Shown: positions 7,596 to 18,792 of the stretch, in pieces
Position numbering within the stretch: the stretch's first letter is position 1
How the letters are laid out: each line of letters starts with the position of its first letter
Position numbers and translations under genes: made by a program
NCBI RefSeq assembly: GCF_002269125.1
Contig: NZ_NQKI01000008.1
Span: forward strand, 80,808 to 144,807
Direction: 5' to 3'
DNA length: 64,000 nt
DNA from: Pseudomonas lundensis
GTDB lineage: Bacteria; Pseudomonadota; Gammaproteobacteria; Pseudomonadales; Pseudomonadaceae
The notes under the pieces: model-generated
Databases searched by the model: none
Told to the model about the DNA's origin: nothing
The model's input: the letters and a program-made list of their open reading frames with translations, nothing else

Positions 7596-7799
7596 CTATT
7601 GGTCAAGTTTGGCTAGGTTTATTGTTATCTTCTCGGAAATTGCGTCCGGGGCGTGGAAGGAAAGTTTGGATGTGGTTTTGTTGATTTCGATGGTCACTTC
7701 CAAAAGCTCCTCTTCGCTGAGGAACTGAGAAATCATTTTTCGTGCTCGGATTTTCATTTCTTTTGCGAGGTCGAAATTGCCTGTTCTCTTTATGGGCAT
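7596..7799 (-). CDS. Unknown 67-residue protein, element cargo
   Basis: Not recognised. A basic N-terminus (MPIKRTGNFDLAKEMKIRARK) precedes an acidic helix (FLSEEELLEVTIEI) and a short beta-rich end. No signal peptide. A ribosome-binding site AAGGA lies about eight bases upstream of its ATG. It lies between two lipoprotein genes in the same direction with gaps of 30 and 62 bases, which suggests one transcript. Coding status is supported by spacing and the ribosome-binding site rather than by homology. Confidence 0.5.
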   Translation of the reverse strand: MPIKRTGNFDLAKEMKIRARKMISQFLSEEELLEVTIEINKTTSKLSFHAPDAISEKITINLAKLDQ

Positions 7800-7829
7800 G
7801 AGAGGCTTCCTTGGCTATGTGGTTGTTGA

Positions 7830-8195
7830 TTAGTTTGTGGTTGAGTTGTAAGGGTTTTGTCCCTCGTTGAACGTAAAGTTAATTACTGTGTCGTTACGAA
7901 TCAGCACGTCTAGAGTTTTCTGGGTGCCGGTGGTGGTGACTTTCATGGTGACGATATAGCTCTGTGCGTGAGCAGAGCCGTTTGCGTAGGTGTAGACCCA
8001 CTTTTCATCGGTGTCGTTGACTGGGCTTTTACTGAAGGGGTCGCCAAACAGGGCTTTAAGCTCTTTTGTTGTCGTCTTTCCTTTGATGATGCTAGCTACG
8101 TTCTCAGATGGGAAATCTCTACCGCTAGTGTAGTGGGAGGTAGCGCAACCGCTAAGCGTCAGGCTCATTGCCAGTACTGCCAGTACCTTTCTCAT
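7830..8195 (-). CDS. BamE/SmpA-like small lipoprotein, element cargo
   Basis: 121 residues. The signal peptide ends in lipobox LSGC near residues 14-17. The mature part contains IIKGKTTTKELKALFGDPF, the pattern of the SmpA/OmlA (BamE) fold, in which a K-x-T-x-x-E/D-L-x-x-x-F-G-x-P helix-turn leads into a three-stranded sheet; DEKWVYTYANG fits the first strand. Chromosomal BamE is part of the outer-membrane assembly complex, but many small lipoproteins share this fold without that role. AAGGA lies six bases before ATG 8195. It is the first gene of the minus-strand cargo group next to the tRNA. Confidence 0.7.
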   Translation of the reverse strand: MRKVLAVLAMSLTLSGCATSHYTSGRDFPSENVASIIKGKTTTKELKALFGDPFSKSPVNDTDEKWVYTYANGSAHAQSYIVTMKVTTTGTQKTLDVLIRNDTVINFTFNEGQNPYNSTTN

Positions 8196-8334
8196 ATCGA
8201 TCCTTGATGACGTGATTTTTCACAGCATACGCTCGGATGAAATCGAAAGGCCACTGTTTAGCGCACGTCTAACAGGTGGTGCGGAGGCACAGACCGCATT
8301 CGTTTAGCAATTCGTTAAGATTTTCCATTGGAAA

Positions 8335-8368
8335 ACAAAAAAGGCCTACGCCGTTAAGCGTAAGCCTT
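8335..8368 (-). terminator. Terminator downstream of the tRNA gene
   Basis: Read on the minus strand, AAGGCTTACGC pairs with GCGTAGGCCTT (one wobble) around a six-base loop and is followed by a run of six T. It would end the tRNA transcript. If the tRNA 3' end is the attachment site, this terminator belongs to the inserted element. Confidence 0.75.
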
Positions 8369-8377
8369 TGTTTTGCA

Positions 8378-8454
<77 letters not shown>

Positions 8455-8469
8455 TCAGTAGGTCGCGGA

Positions 8470-11400
8470 TTATAACGATGGTTTCTCGGCAGTGCTATCC
8501 GAAAAATCCGAAATAGAGATACGAAGAAAGGTCGCTGCAAATTCTTCCGCTGATAAAGGCACGCTGACTATATACCCCTGAATCTGCTCGCAGCCTGCTT
8601 TGGCCAAGAAGTCTTGCTGGGCTTCGTTCTCAACGCCTTCGGCAATGACGGTGAATTGCATGCTGTGACCTAACGCAATGATGGCGCGCACAATGGCTTC
8701 GTCATTGGGGTCGTGGGGTAAGCCGCGGACGAATGACTGGTCTATTTTCAAGGTGTCCAGTGGCAGGCGTTTGAGGTAGCTGAGTGAGGAATATCCGGTG
8801 CCGAAGTCATCAATGGCCAGTTGCACGCCTAACCGCTTGAGCTGGTGCAGGACGTCCAGCGCTTCTTCGGTCTGGTTCATGATGAAGTTTTCGGTAATTT
8901 CCAATTGCAGGCAGCCAGGCGTGAGGCTGTATTTCTTCAGCAGTTGCCGGATACGGGCTACAAGTCGGGGTTGATGCAGTTGAGCACCGGCAAGGTTCAC
9001 GGACACGGGGCCAAATGGTTCGTATGCCTGGTTCCATTCATTCAATTGCATGCAGGCACGCTCCAGCACCCAGTCGCCCACCTGGATGATCATGCCGTTT
9101 TCTTCCGCCAAGTGAATGAAGCGCTCTGGCGCAATGACGCCCAGCGTGGGGTGGGTCCAGCGAATCAGGGCCTCGGCACCGACCAGGCCCAGGTCGGGTA
9201 GGCTGATTTTGGGTTGGTAGAACAGTGATAGTTCATTGCGCTCCAGTGCGCGTCGCAGCTCTTGTTCGAGGATCACTCGTTCTCTCGCCTGTGACGTAAG
9301 GTCATGGGTGTAGCGCTCTACGCGGTTGCGTCCTTTTAGCTTGGAGCGGTACATGGCGGCGTCGGCGTTTTTAACCAGTGTGGCCACGTCCGTGCCGTCA
9401 TGCGGGTACACACTGATGCCGATGCTGGCGCTGATAAACAGTTCGTGTTCGCCGGCGGGAAACGGTGCGCTGAAGCAGGCCAGCAGCTTGTTGGCAATCA
9501 CCTCTGCATCGCGGGGCTGCTGGAGGCCGGGTAGCAAGATAATGAACTCATCGCCGCCGAGGCGGGCGACGGTATCAATGTCGCGTAATTGAACCTTGAG
9601 GCGTACGGTAATGCCTTTGAGCAACAGATCGCCAACCGGGTGGCCCAAGCTGTCGTTGATGTTTTTAAAGCGATCAAGGTCTAGAAACAGTACCGCCGCG
9701 TGTTGGCCTTCCGCCTTTTGCTGGTTGATGATCTGGTCAAGTCTGCTTTCGAACAATAAGCGGTTGGGCAGGCCGGTCAGCGGGTCGTGATGAACTTGAT
9801 GGTCCAGACGCGCCTGTGCGTGCTTGAGGCTGGAAATGTCGGCGAATACGGCCACAAAGTGAGTGACGATATTTTCGGGGTTGTGCACCGCGCTGATTGT
9901 CATCCAGGAGGGGTAGACCTCTCCGTTCTTGCGTTTGTTATAAATCTCCCCTTGCCAGTGACCTTCTCCGGACAGCTGATGCCACATGGCGGCAAAGAAT
10001 GCGCTGTCGTGCTGACTGGAGGCCAGAATCCGGGGTGTTTGGCCCAAGGCTTCGGCCTCGCTGTAGCCTGTTATTTCAGTGAATGCACGGTTGACGGCGG
10101 TGATTGTTTGCGCCGGATCGGTGAACAAAATGCCTTCAGCGGTACTTTCAAATACGGTGGCTGTTTGCAGGAGTTTCTCCTGCATCTGTTGGCGTTCTGT
10201 GATGTCCCGCGCAATGGTCAACATGCAGTCTTCATCGCCAATTTTTAGCGGTCGGCTAGACACTTCGCAGAGGCGGATGCGTCCGCTTTTGTGCCGTAGG
10301 TGGCACCTGAAATCACGCACAAATCCGTTCTGGGTCAGCAGCGCGAGCAACTCACTGCGCTGATGCACGTCGACCCAAATGTTGAGGTCCAGAGACGAAC
10401 GCTTCAGCGCGCTGGCTTTGTCGTAGCCAGTCAAGCGGCTGAAGCCTTCGTTGATTTCGATAAGCAAGCCATCACTTTGCCTGCTCAACAACAATCCGTC
10501 TGGCGACGCGTGAAAGGCTTTGGCAAATTTCTCTTCAGAGAGGCGAAGGGCTTCTTCGGTTTGTTTGGTTTCGCTGATGTTGATCATCAACCCGCGCAGT
10601 ACGGGCGTCTGGTTATAAGTGGTGAGGGTAATGATGTCGCGTAGCCACAGTGTTTTGCCCTCTGCGGTGATGACGCGGTAGTCGATGCTGTGATCGCGTC
10701 CGGCCTTGATTTCACCCTCGCAGAACGCTTTGGCACGGGGCAAGTCATCGGGGTGGACGATTCGCTCCCAGAAGCCAGGCGTCAGCCACTCTGCCAGCGG
10801 GTAGCCAATGAGCGTTTCGGCCTGGGGGGACACATAGGTGTAGCTGTAATCCTCCAGTTGGGCCTCCCAGGCGATGGCTGACAGACTTTCTACCAGACCT
10901 CTGTAGCGGTATTCGCTGCTGCGCAGTTCCTGTTCGAGGGCAACCCGACGGGCTATTTCGGAGCTCAAGCGCCTGTTGATGCGCACGACCACGATCAATA
11001 CGGTAACGAGCAGCAAGATGCCCGGCAGCACGTACAGTAAAAAACCGCGCCATAACCCCTGATAATTGCCCGCGCTGCCGATCCAGCGCGCTTGAATGGC
11101 TTCTACCTCTGCGGGGCTCATGTCGGCCATGACTTTGTCCAGCAGGCGTAGCAGGATGGTTTGCTCTTTGGGTACGGCCATCGCCAGTTGATAGCGATAA
11201 GGTGTTTCGCCACTGACGTACAACCCATCCAGCTTGAGCTGGCGCAGGCTCCAGACACTGGATGCCAAGTCGCCGACCATGGCGCCTACTTGATCAGTCG
11301 CCAGTGCCTGCAACGCGGAGCTGACATTGGGCAGGGCGACAAGATTCAGGTCCGGGTGTTGGGCATGAAGCAGCTCGTGCGGGGCATAGTTTTCGACCAC

Positions 11401-11841
11401 GGCGATTTTAAGCCCGTACAGCTCATCAATGTTTTTTGGGGTGGGGCCGCCTTTGTGCGCGAGGATGACAATTGGGAAGTCGAGATAAGGACGTGTGAAG
11501 GCCAGGCTTTTCTGGCGCTCAGGGGTCGACATGATGCCGGGTAGCCAGTCGAGATTCCCTTCTTTGGCGAGTTCAAGGACGTTACTCCAATCGTAGGGCT
11601 CAACCGGCTTGATGCTCACGCCCAGACGGTTTTTGATCAGCTCCACGTAATCAGCGGCCAGTCCGGTGTAGAGGCCTTTTTCGTCGCGGAACTCAAAAGG
11701 AGGCCATGATGCATCAACCCCAAGGCGCAGTTCGGGATGTTGGGCGAGCCACTGTTGCTCCTCGTCGGTCAACGTCAGGGCGTTGGCCGCTGTAGAAAAA
11801 GCGATTAGCAGCAAGAGGATGAAAGCAGGCAGTCGTGGCAT
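8470..11841 (-). CDS. rmcA: RmcA-like sensor diguanylate cyclase/phosphodiesterase
   Basis: Membrane protein that makes or breaks c-di-GMP in response to a periplasmic ligand and internal PAS signals. Order: signal peptide (1-21), periplasmic solute-binding type 3 domain (about 28-255), one membrane helix (about 265-287), three visible PAS domains (about 310-675), GGDEF and EAL. The cyclase site GGDEF is intact and preceded by an RDID I-site; the EAL domain has EALIRW, DDFGTGYSS, KIDQSF and AEGVENE, so both enzymes look competent. It sits next to tRNA-Ile2 and rpoD as PA0575 (RmcA) does in PAO1. From memory the PAO1 protein has four PAS domains and is longer; here one seems to be missing. Confidence 0.85.
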   Translation of the reverse strand: MPRLPAFILLLLIAFSTAANALTLTDEEQQWLAQHPELRLGVDASWPPFEFRDEKGLYTGLAADYVELIKNRLGVSIKPVEPYDWSNVLELAKEGNLDWLPGIMSTPERQKSLAFTRPYLDFPIVILAHKGGPTPKNIDELYGLKIAVVENYAPHELLHAQHPDLNLVALPNVSSALQALATDQVGAMVGDLASSVWSLRQLKLDGLYVSGETPYRYQLAMAVPKEQTILLRLLDKVMADMSPAEVEAIQARWIGSAGNYQGLWRGFLLYVLPGILLLVTVLIVVVRINRRLSSEIARRVALEQELRSSEYRYRGLVESLSAIAWEAQLEDYSYTYVSPQAETLIGYPLAEWLTPGFWERIVHPDDLPRAKAFCEGEIKAGRDHSIDYRVITAEGKTLWLRDIITLTTYNQTPVLRGLMINISETKQTEEALRLSEEKFAKAFHASPDGLLLSRQSDGLLIEINEGFSRLTGYDKASALKRSSLDLNIWVDVHQRSELLALLTQNGFVRDFRCHLRHKSGRIRLCEVSSRPLKIGDEDCMLTIARDITERQQMQEKLLQTATVFESTAEGILFTDPAQTITAVNRAFTEITGYSEAEALGQTPRILASSQHDSAFFAAMWHQLSGEGHWQGEIYNKRKNGEVYPSWMTISAVHNPENIVTHFVAVFADISSLKHAQARLDHQVHHDPLTGLPNRLLFESRLDQIINQQKAEGQHAAVLFLDLDRFKNINDSLGHPVGDLLLKGITVRLKVQLRDIDTVARLGGDEFIILLPGLQQPRDAEVIANKLLACFSAPFPAGEHELFISASIGISVYPHDGTDVATLVKNADAAMYRSKLKGRNRVERYTHDLTSQARERVILEQELRRALERNELSLFYQPKISLPDLGLVGAEALIRWTHPTLGVIAPERFIHLAEENGMIIQVGDWVLERACMQLNEWNQAYEPFGPVSVNLAGAQLHQPRLVARIRQLLKKYSLTPGCLQLEITENFIMNQTEEALDVLHQLKRLGVQLAIDDFGTGYSSLSYLKRLPLDTLKIDQSFVRGLPHDPNDEAIVRAIIALGHSMQFTVIAEGVENEAQQDFLAKAGCEQIQGYIVSVPLSAEEFAATFLRISISDFSDSTAEKPSL

Positions 11842-11932
11842 GCGGGGCTCGTTCTACTCGCGAATGTGACGAGTGTAGACGGGCTGTGGGATATGGACGT
11901 CAGGCGCTGGAAAGGTTGCGTAGGTATAAAGC

Positions 11933-11959
11933 AAAACCCCCGGCAGGGCCGGGGGTTTT
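11933..11959 (-). terminator. Terminator after rpoD, usable in both directions
   Basis: AAAACCCCCGGC and GCCGGGGGTTTT form a perfect 12-bp stem with a three-base loop, only a few bases past the rpoD stop. The A and T runs at the two ends let it work on either strand; on the minus strand it ends the rpsU-dnaG-rpoD transcript. Confidence 0.9.
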
Positions 11960-11963
11960 GGTA

Positions 11964-13814
<1,851 letters not shown>

Positions 13815-13881
13815 AACACCCTATCCACTGAAGGTCTTGGCGGGCAAAAAACAAGCCGAGGATTATACCTTAGCTATGACC

Positions 13882-15831
13882 TCACGCGCCAGTTGAGGTC
13901 GGGTTTGATGCGGGATTATTGCGACTCAGAAGGTCGCGTAACTGATTTTTCTCCTCGCTACTTAGCTCGCCTTGACGTGCTTTTCGAAGAAGTTGTTCCA
14001 GGTTTCGCTCACGTTGGCGAGCTGACAAGCTAGTTATGGTGTCGAAAAACTGTTGTTCAAGGTTGTCGGCGTCAATTAGCCATTCCTTTTCCAGCAGTCT
14101 TTGCAGCAAACGACCCTGTTCAGTGCCGTGCCAGCGGGACAACAACTGTATAGAGCTTAGCTTAGGATTCTTCTGTACGGCCTCGACCAGCGCGATCAAT
14201 AGCTGGTTGTTCGTCTGGTCTTCAGCTGCAAAGTGGCCTGCGTCTTCTACTTTCTTGGCCAGTTGCGGATGGTGCAGTAAGGTTCGTAGGGCGGTTAATG
14301 TCGGAGGTTCAACGCCGACCGGAATCCAGGCCTGCTCACGCTCGCCGCCGCGCTTGCCTTTTTTGTCCCAAGGTTTGTTTTCCCATTTTTTACCACCTGC
14401 GCCCGTTTTTTTCGGTGTCCATTCCTGTTGGGGGAGGTACGTGTCCGGCTGCTGGAAGTCGCTGTAGTCGGGCATGGCATCGTAATCAATGCCGGGATCG
14501 TAGGCGGGTTGCGAGGGTGGTGGGGCGCTTTGAGCCAGTTGGCTGACCGCTTCGCTGTTAAGGCCTGTGATCTCGCTCAAGTGTTGGCGCATCAGGTTGC
14601 GCAGGTTGGCGCCAGGCACTTTGTCGATAAGCGGTGCTGCCAGCGTGGCCATGTGGGCCCTGCCTTCGAGCGAGCGCGGATCGGTTTCTTCGGTCAGTTG
14701 CTGGAAGAAATAATCGGCCAGCGGCTGCGCGTGCTGGTTAATTCGTGCCTTGAACGCATCGGTGCCTTCAGAGCGCACCAGCGTGTCGGGATCTTCGCCT
14801 TCGGGCAGAAACAGGAAGCGGGCGCGCCGGCCGTCTTGCAGGCAGGGCAGCGTAGCTTCCAGGGCGCGCCAGGCGGCGTTGCGGCCAGCTTGATCGCCAT
14901 CAAAGCAAAACAATACGCTGGGTACGACGCGAAAAAGACGTTTCATGTGTTCTTCGCTGGTCGCGGTGCCCAGTGTTGCGACGGCATTGCGCAGGCCCTG
15001 TTGGGCGAGGGCAATGACGTCCATATAGCCTTCAACCACGATGATTTCGTCGAGGCTGCGATTGAATTTGCGTGCTTCGAACAGCCCGTACAGTTCCTGC
15101 CCTTTGTGGAAGACAGGTGTTTCGGGGGAGTTCAGGTATTTGGGTTTGTCATCGCCAAGCACGCGACCGCCAAATGCGATGATGCGGCCACGGCTGTCGC
15201 GAATCGGAAACATCACGCGATCGCGAAAGCGATCGTAGCGTTTGCCGGTTTCCGCGTTCTCTACAAGCAAGCCTGCATCGATCATGGCTTTTTGCTGCAG
15301 TGTGTCGCTGCTCAAGTGCTTGTAGAGGTTGTCCCAGCCGGGCGGTGCAAACCCGAGGCCGAAGTCCCGGGCGATTTCGCCGGTCAGGCCGCGGCCTTTC
15401 AAGTAATCCACGGCAGCCTTGCGCGCCGGGTGGCTTTTCAGGGCCTGGCGGTAAAAGTCGGCGGCGGCGGTCAGCAGCGGGTAGAGCGGCGAGTCGGTCG
15501 GCTGTCGCGGTTTGTGCGAGCGACCGCTTTCTTCTCTGGGAATCTCCATGCCCGCGGCTTTGGCCAGTTCTTCGACAGCCTGGGGGAAGTCCAGGTTGTC
15601 GTGGTCCATGATGAAGCCGAGGGCATTGCCGCCTGCGCCGCAACCGAAGCAATAATAAAACTGCTTGTCAGGGCTGACGCTGAAAGACGGTGTTTTTTCT
15701 TTGTGGAAGGGGCAGCAGGCGGTGTAATTCTTGCCTGCTTTCTTCATTTGCACGCGCGAGCTGACGACATCGACGATATCGGTGCGGTTCAGAAGGTCGT
15801 CAATAAAGCTCTGGGGGATTAACCCGGCCAT
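13882..15831 (-). CDS. dnaG: DNA primase DnaG
   Basis: 649 residues. It makes RNA primers at the replication fork. The N-terminal CHC2 zinc domain shows CPFH near residue 41 and CFGC near 62; the TOPRIM core has VVEGYMD (Glu) and FDGDQAG (Asp-x-Asp) as metal ligands. The C-terminal part, after a Pro/Gln-rich linker at about 430-490, is the DnaB-binding domain. The stop is followed by rpoD on the same strand. Between it and rpsU there are 470 bases without a gene, where other pseudomonads, as I recall, carry yqeY. Confidence 0.99.
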   Translation of the reverse strand: MAGLIPQSFIDDLLNRTDIVDVVSSRVQMKKAGKNYTACCPFHKEKTPSFSVSPDKQFYYCFGCGAGGNALGFIMDHDNLDFPQAVEELAKAAGMEIPREESGRSHKPRQPTDSPLYPLLTAAADFYRQALKSHPARKAAVDYLKGRGLTGEIARDFGLGFAPPGWDNLYKHLSSDTLQQKAMIDAGLLVENAETGKRYDRFRDRVMFPIRDSRGRIIAFGGRVLGDDKPKYLNSPETPVFHKGQELYGLFEARKFNRSLDEIIVVEGYMDVIALAQQGLRNAVATLGTATSEEHMKRLFRVVPSVLFCFDGDQAGRNAAWRALEATLPCLQDGRRARFLFLPEGEDPDTLVRSEGTDAFKARINQHAQPLADYFFQQLTEETDPRSLEGRAHMATLAAPLIDKVPGANLRNLMRQHLSEITGLNSEAVSQLAQSAPPPSQPAYDPGIDYDAMPDYSDFQQPDTYLPQQEWTPKKTGAGGKKWENKPWDKKGKRGGEREQAWIPVGVEPPTLTALRTLLHHPQLAKKVEDAGHFAAEDQTNNQLLIALVEAVQKNPKLSSIQLLSRWHGTEQGRLLQRLLEKEWLIDADNLEQQFFDTITSLSARQRERNLEQLLRKARQGELSSEEKNQLRDLLSRNNPASNPTSTGA

Positions 15832-16301
15832 GGCGTTCTCGTCATCTCAGCGCAAAAAAAGCCGTATAGAAAGGTTTGGTCGTGGCGGCGTGCAGGCGAA
15901 AGCGCTGCTCGTACGTGTGACGTCTGCTCAATCATCTCGGGAAGTGTATCTGTCGAAGCTCCGCAGACTCGTATTTAAATCAGAGTAAATGGGTTCGAAA
16001 TATCACGCTCTGAGTCCGGCAGTGACCAATGGCTGGTCTCGGATAGCTCATAAGCAGGCATGGGAGAAATGCCTTGGGCTGATCGTCTTTTAGGAAAATC
16101 AGAGGTGTGTGCTCGTCGGTAGCCTTGAAGGCTCGTCAGTAAAGACGTGCACAGCTGGCTTAAAGGCCAGGTCTGACGTGATGTAGCAGTTTGTCGCGGT
16201 CGCATCTGCGGCCTTGACGGTAAAGCATGTAACTTGCTGCAACTGCCTACGGCCCGGCTTTAGGCCGGGCTTGGCAGAAGCTTGCAACGAACGTCTGTGT
16301 A
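15832..16301. other. 470-base gap between rpsU and dnaG, no gene seen
   Basis: Short minus-strand frames at 15975-16205 and 16099-16287 lack ribosome-binding sites and any recognisable family, and neither resembles YqeY. Seen here are a GC-rich hairpin (16252-16270) just after rpsU, a small palindrome at 16121-16133 (AGCCTTGAAGGCT) flanked by a repeated GCTCGTC, and an AT-rich segment near 15968-15987. The gap may hold promoters for dnaG-rpoD. Confidence 0.5.
16252..16270 (-). terminator. GC-rich hairpin downstream of rpsU
   Basis: GCCCGGC and GCCGGGC form a perfect 7-bp stem with a five-base loop about 30 bases after the rpsU stop. No T-run follows on the minus strand, so it more likely acts as an attenuator or processing/stability element that separates high rpsU from lower dnaG-rpoD expression. 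Confidence 0.5.
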
Positions 16302-16517
16302 TTAGTACAGACGAACGGCGCGGCGCTGCTCGCGCTGAACTTTCTTCGCGTGACGCTTAACAGCGGCTGCTGCTTTGCGCTTACGCTCGGAAGTCGGCTT
16401 CTCGTAAAATTCGCGGCTGCGAACTTCAGCCAGTACACCGGCTTTTTCGCAGGAGCGCTTGAAACGACGCAGAGCTACGTCGAAGGGTTCGTTCTCTTTT
16501 ACTTTGACGGCTGGCAT
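16302..16517 (-). CDS. rpsU: 30S ribosomal protein S21
   Basis: 71 residues, exact usual length. The sequence starts [20 protein letters not shown], the hallmark of S21, and ends in a very basic tail ([18 protein letters not shown]). S21 sits near the anti-Shine-Dalgarno region of 16S rRNA and is needed for initiation on natural mRNAs. It is the first gene of the rpsU-dnaG-rpoD operon. It diverges from tsaD, with about 200 bases between them for the two promoters. Confidence 0.99.
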
Positions 16518-16715
16518 CCAGAGCTACCTTCATTCATTACCGGGGTCAACGTCTCAAGGCAAAATCGCGTTGGAAGACGTCGGTTTTTAAGGGTTGCGGA
16601 TGTTAACCCCTCATCGCCCGGAATGCAAAGCCTCTGATCGAAAACCGCTGGCCGGGGGCGGTGGTGGCGACTATTATGCGCGCCTTCGAATTTAGCCTCT
16701 ACAAGGCGCAAACCC

Positions 16716-17741
16716 ATGCTAGTACTGGGATTAGAAACCTCCTGCGACGAAACCGGCGTCGCGCTATACGACAGTGAGCGCGGGCTTTTGGCCGATGCAC
16801 TGTTCAGCCAGATCGACCTGCACCGCGCCTATGGCGGCGTGGTGCCGGAGCTGGCCTCACGGGATCACGTCAAACGCATGCTGCCCCTGATTCGTCAGGT
16901 GCTGGCTGAAGCTGACTGTGTGCCTACAGAAATCGATGCGATTGCCTACACGGCAGGCCCGGGTCTGGTCGGGGCCTTGCTGGTCGGGGCTTCCTGCGCT
17001 CAAGCGTTAGCGTTCGCATGGGGTATCCCTGCGTTGGGCGTGCACCACATGGAAGGCCATCTACTGGCGCCGATGCTGGAAGAGCAGCCCCCCGAGTTCC
17101 CGTTCGTCGCTTTGTTGGTTTCCGGAGGCCATACGCAGCTCGTTCGTGTGGATGGCATTGGTCAATACGCGTTGCTTGGCGAGACGCTGGATGATGCTGC
17201 GGGCGAAGCCTTCGACAAAACGGCGAAGATGATGGGGCTTAACTACCCGGGTGGCCCCGAAATCGCCCGTCTTGCGGCGCAGGGTGTGGCGGGGCGCTTT
17301 GTCTTCCCGCGGCCCATGACCGACCGCCCTGGTCTGGATTTCAGTTTCAGTGGCCTCAAGACCTTTGCTTTGAACACTTGGCAGCGCTGCGTGGCAGCGG
17401 GTGACGACAACGAGCAGGCTCGCAGTGACATCGCCTTGGCGTTTCAGCAAGCGGTGGTCGAAACACTCACCATCAAGTGCAAGCGTGCCCTCAAGCAAGC
17501 AGGCATGAAGCGTCTGGTGATTGCGGGTGGTGTGAGTGCAAACAAGGCGTTGCGCGCTTCGCTGGAGACCATGCTCGGTGGCATGAACGGTCAGGTGTTT
17601 TATGCGCGCCCTGAGTTCTGTACCGACAACGGCGCGATGATCGCTTTTGCCGGGTGTCAGCGCTTGCAGGCGGGGCAGCATGAAAGCCTGGCAATCAGTG
17701 TGCAGGCGCGCTGGCCGATGGAGCAGTTGAAGCCGTTGTGA
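16716..17741 (+). CDS. tsaD: tRNA N6-threonylcarbamoyladenosine transferase TsaD
   Basis: 341 residues. It transfers the threonylcarbamoyl group to A37 of ANN-reading tRNAs, working with TsaB and TsaE. Seen: [12 protein letters not shown] at the N-terminus, the metal-binding HHMEGH near residue 110, SGGHTQLV near 137, and the ASKHA-fold nucleotide-binding segments GGPEIARLA and [15 protein letters not shown] lies eight bases before ATG 16716. Divergent from rpsU, as in other pseudomonads and E. coli. Confidence 0.99.
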   Translation: MLVLGLETSCDETGVALYDSERGLLADALFSQIDLHRAYGGVVPELASRDHVKRMLPLIRQVLAEADCVPTEIDAIAYTAGPGLVGALLVGASCAQALAFAWGIPALGVHHMEGHLLAPMLEEQPPEFPFVALLVSGGHTQLVRVDGIGQYALLGETLDDAAGEAFDKTAKMMGLNYPGGPEIARLAAQGVAGRFVFPRPMTDRPGLDFSFSGLKTFALNTWQRCVAAGDDNEQARSDIALAFQQAVVETLTIKCKRALKQAGMKRLVIAGGVSANKALRASLETMLGGMNGQVFYARPEFCTDNGAMIAFAGCQRLQAGQHESLAISVQARWPMEQLKPL

Positions 17742-17794
17742 TGGGGGCGTTCAGACGTTTTCAGACCGTCATGAGGCATTTTCATGCGGGCGAA

Positions 17795-18364
17795 TCAGAA
17801 ATGCCGTTCGCGCCCGGCCATCAGGTCGCGTAAATTGCCGCGGTGGCGCCAGACAATCAGTGCGGTTAATCCGCACATGGGCAGCAGCGCGGCAGGCTCT
17901 TGCCAGGCCAGTAAAGGCAGGGTCAAGGGTGTGGCAATCAGCGCAGCAAGTGAACTGGTACGGGTTAGCTGGAAGGTCAGCAACCAGGCCAGGACAGCCA
18001 GCAAGGCGGCGGGGGGGTAAAGCCCTAGCAACATGCCGGCAGCGGTCGCGACACCTTTGCCGCCCCGAAATCGGAAGTACAGCGGATACATGTGCCCGAT
18101 GACGGCACAGACACCAATCCAGGCTTGTTGCTGGAGTGGCAGGTTGAGTTGGTTGGCGAGCAGGACGGGCAGCAGGCCTTTGCACAGGTCACCGAGCAAG
18201 GTCAGGACGGCCAGTTTTTTACCGGCCAGACGTAACATATTGGTCGCGCCAGCATTGCCTGAGCCACTCATTCGCGGGTCGGGATGACCCGTCAGGCGGC
18301 TGAGCAAAATGGCGAAGGACAGCGAGCCAAGCAGGTAGGCGATAATCGCCAGTAACCAAAACAT
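17795..18364 (-). CDS. plsY: Glycerol-3-phosphate acyltransferase PlsY
   Basis: 189 residues. It acylates glycerol-3-phosphate using acyl-phosphate made by PlsX, the first step of phospholipid synthesis. Five or so membrane helices are evident, with the family loops [10 protein letters not shown] near residue 35, [18 protein letters not shown] near 100 and a C-terminal [12 protein letters not shown]. It converges on tsaD and diverges from folB, with 74 bases between the two starts. Confidence 0.98.
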   Translation of the reverse strand: MFWLLAIIAYLLGSLSFAILLSRLTGHPDPRMSGSGNAGATNMLRLAGKKLAVLTLLGDLCKGLLPVLLANQLNLPLQQQAWIGVCAVIGHMYPLYFRFRGGKGVATAAGMLLGLYPPAALLAVLAWLLTFQLTRTSSLAALIATPLTLPLLAWQEPAALLPMCGLTALIVWRHRGNLRDLMAGRERHF

Positions 18365-18438
18365 GCTAACTATTCCGGGCGAGGACGCCCTGATTCTAAC
18401 GGCGCATTGCGCCCTTGTCGTGCTGCGGAGAAAAGTGC

Positions 18439-18792
18439 TTGGACAGAGTGTTTATCGAAGGCCTGGAAGTTGACACCGTAATCGGTGCCTATGACTGGGA
18501 GCGTGGCATCCGTCAGTGTTTGCGCCTTGATCTGAGTTTTGCGTGGGATAACCGCCCGGCCGCAGCAGGGGATGATCTGACTCTGGCGCTGGATTACGCC
18601 AGTGTCTCGGCCAGAATCCAGGCTTTTGCCGAGCAGACCCAATACCAATTGGTAGAAACTTTTGCCGAGCGTCTGGCTGAAGTGCTGATGAGTGAATTTA
18701 ATATTCCCTGGCTTCACCTCAAGTTGACCAAGCCGGGCGCTGTCGCGGCCGCCACAGGGGTGGGCGTGGAGATTGAGCGCGGATGTCGCTAA
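18439..18792 (+). CDS. folB: Dihydroneopterin aldolase FolB
   Basis: 117 residues from a TTG start. I choose TTG 18439 because GGAG lies about eight bases upstream and the protein then begins [20 protein letters not shown], as FolB proteins do; the frame extends further left but without a start signal. It splits dihydroneopterin in folate synthesis. The family Lys is visible in [10 protein letters not shown], the catalytic Glu region near residue 20. The 3' end overlaps folK by ten bases. Confidence 0.93.
   Translation: MDRVFIEGLEVDTVIGAYDWERGIRQCLRLDLSFAWDNRPAAAGDDLTLALDYASVSARIQAFAEQTQYQLVETFAERLAEVLMSEFNIPWLHLKLTKPGAVAAATGVGVEIERGCR

Noticed and set aside
1..8377. CRISPR array or toxin-antitoxin pair in the element
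   Set aside because: No regularly spaced direct repeats, and none of the small proteins shows a known toxin or antitoxin pattern.
14428..15822. 464-codon plus-strand frame opposite dnaG
   Set aside because: Antisense shadow of dnaG with no family signal.
15975..16287. Minus-strand frames as a remnant of yqeY
   Set aside because: Neither translated frame shows YqeY motifs, and no ribosome-binding site is present.
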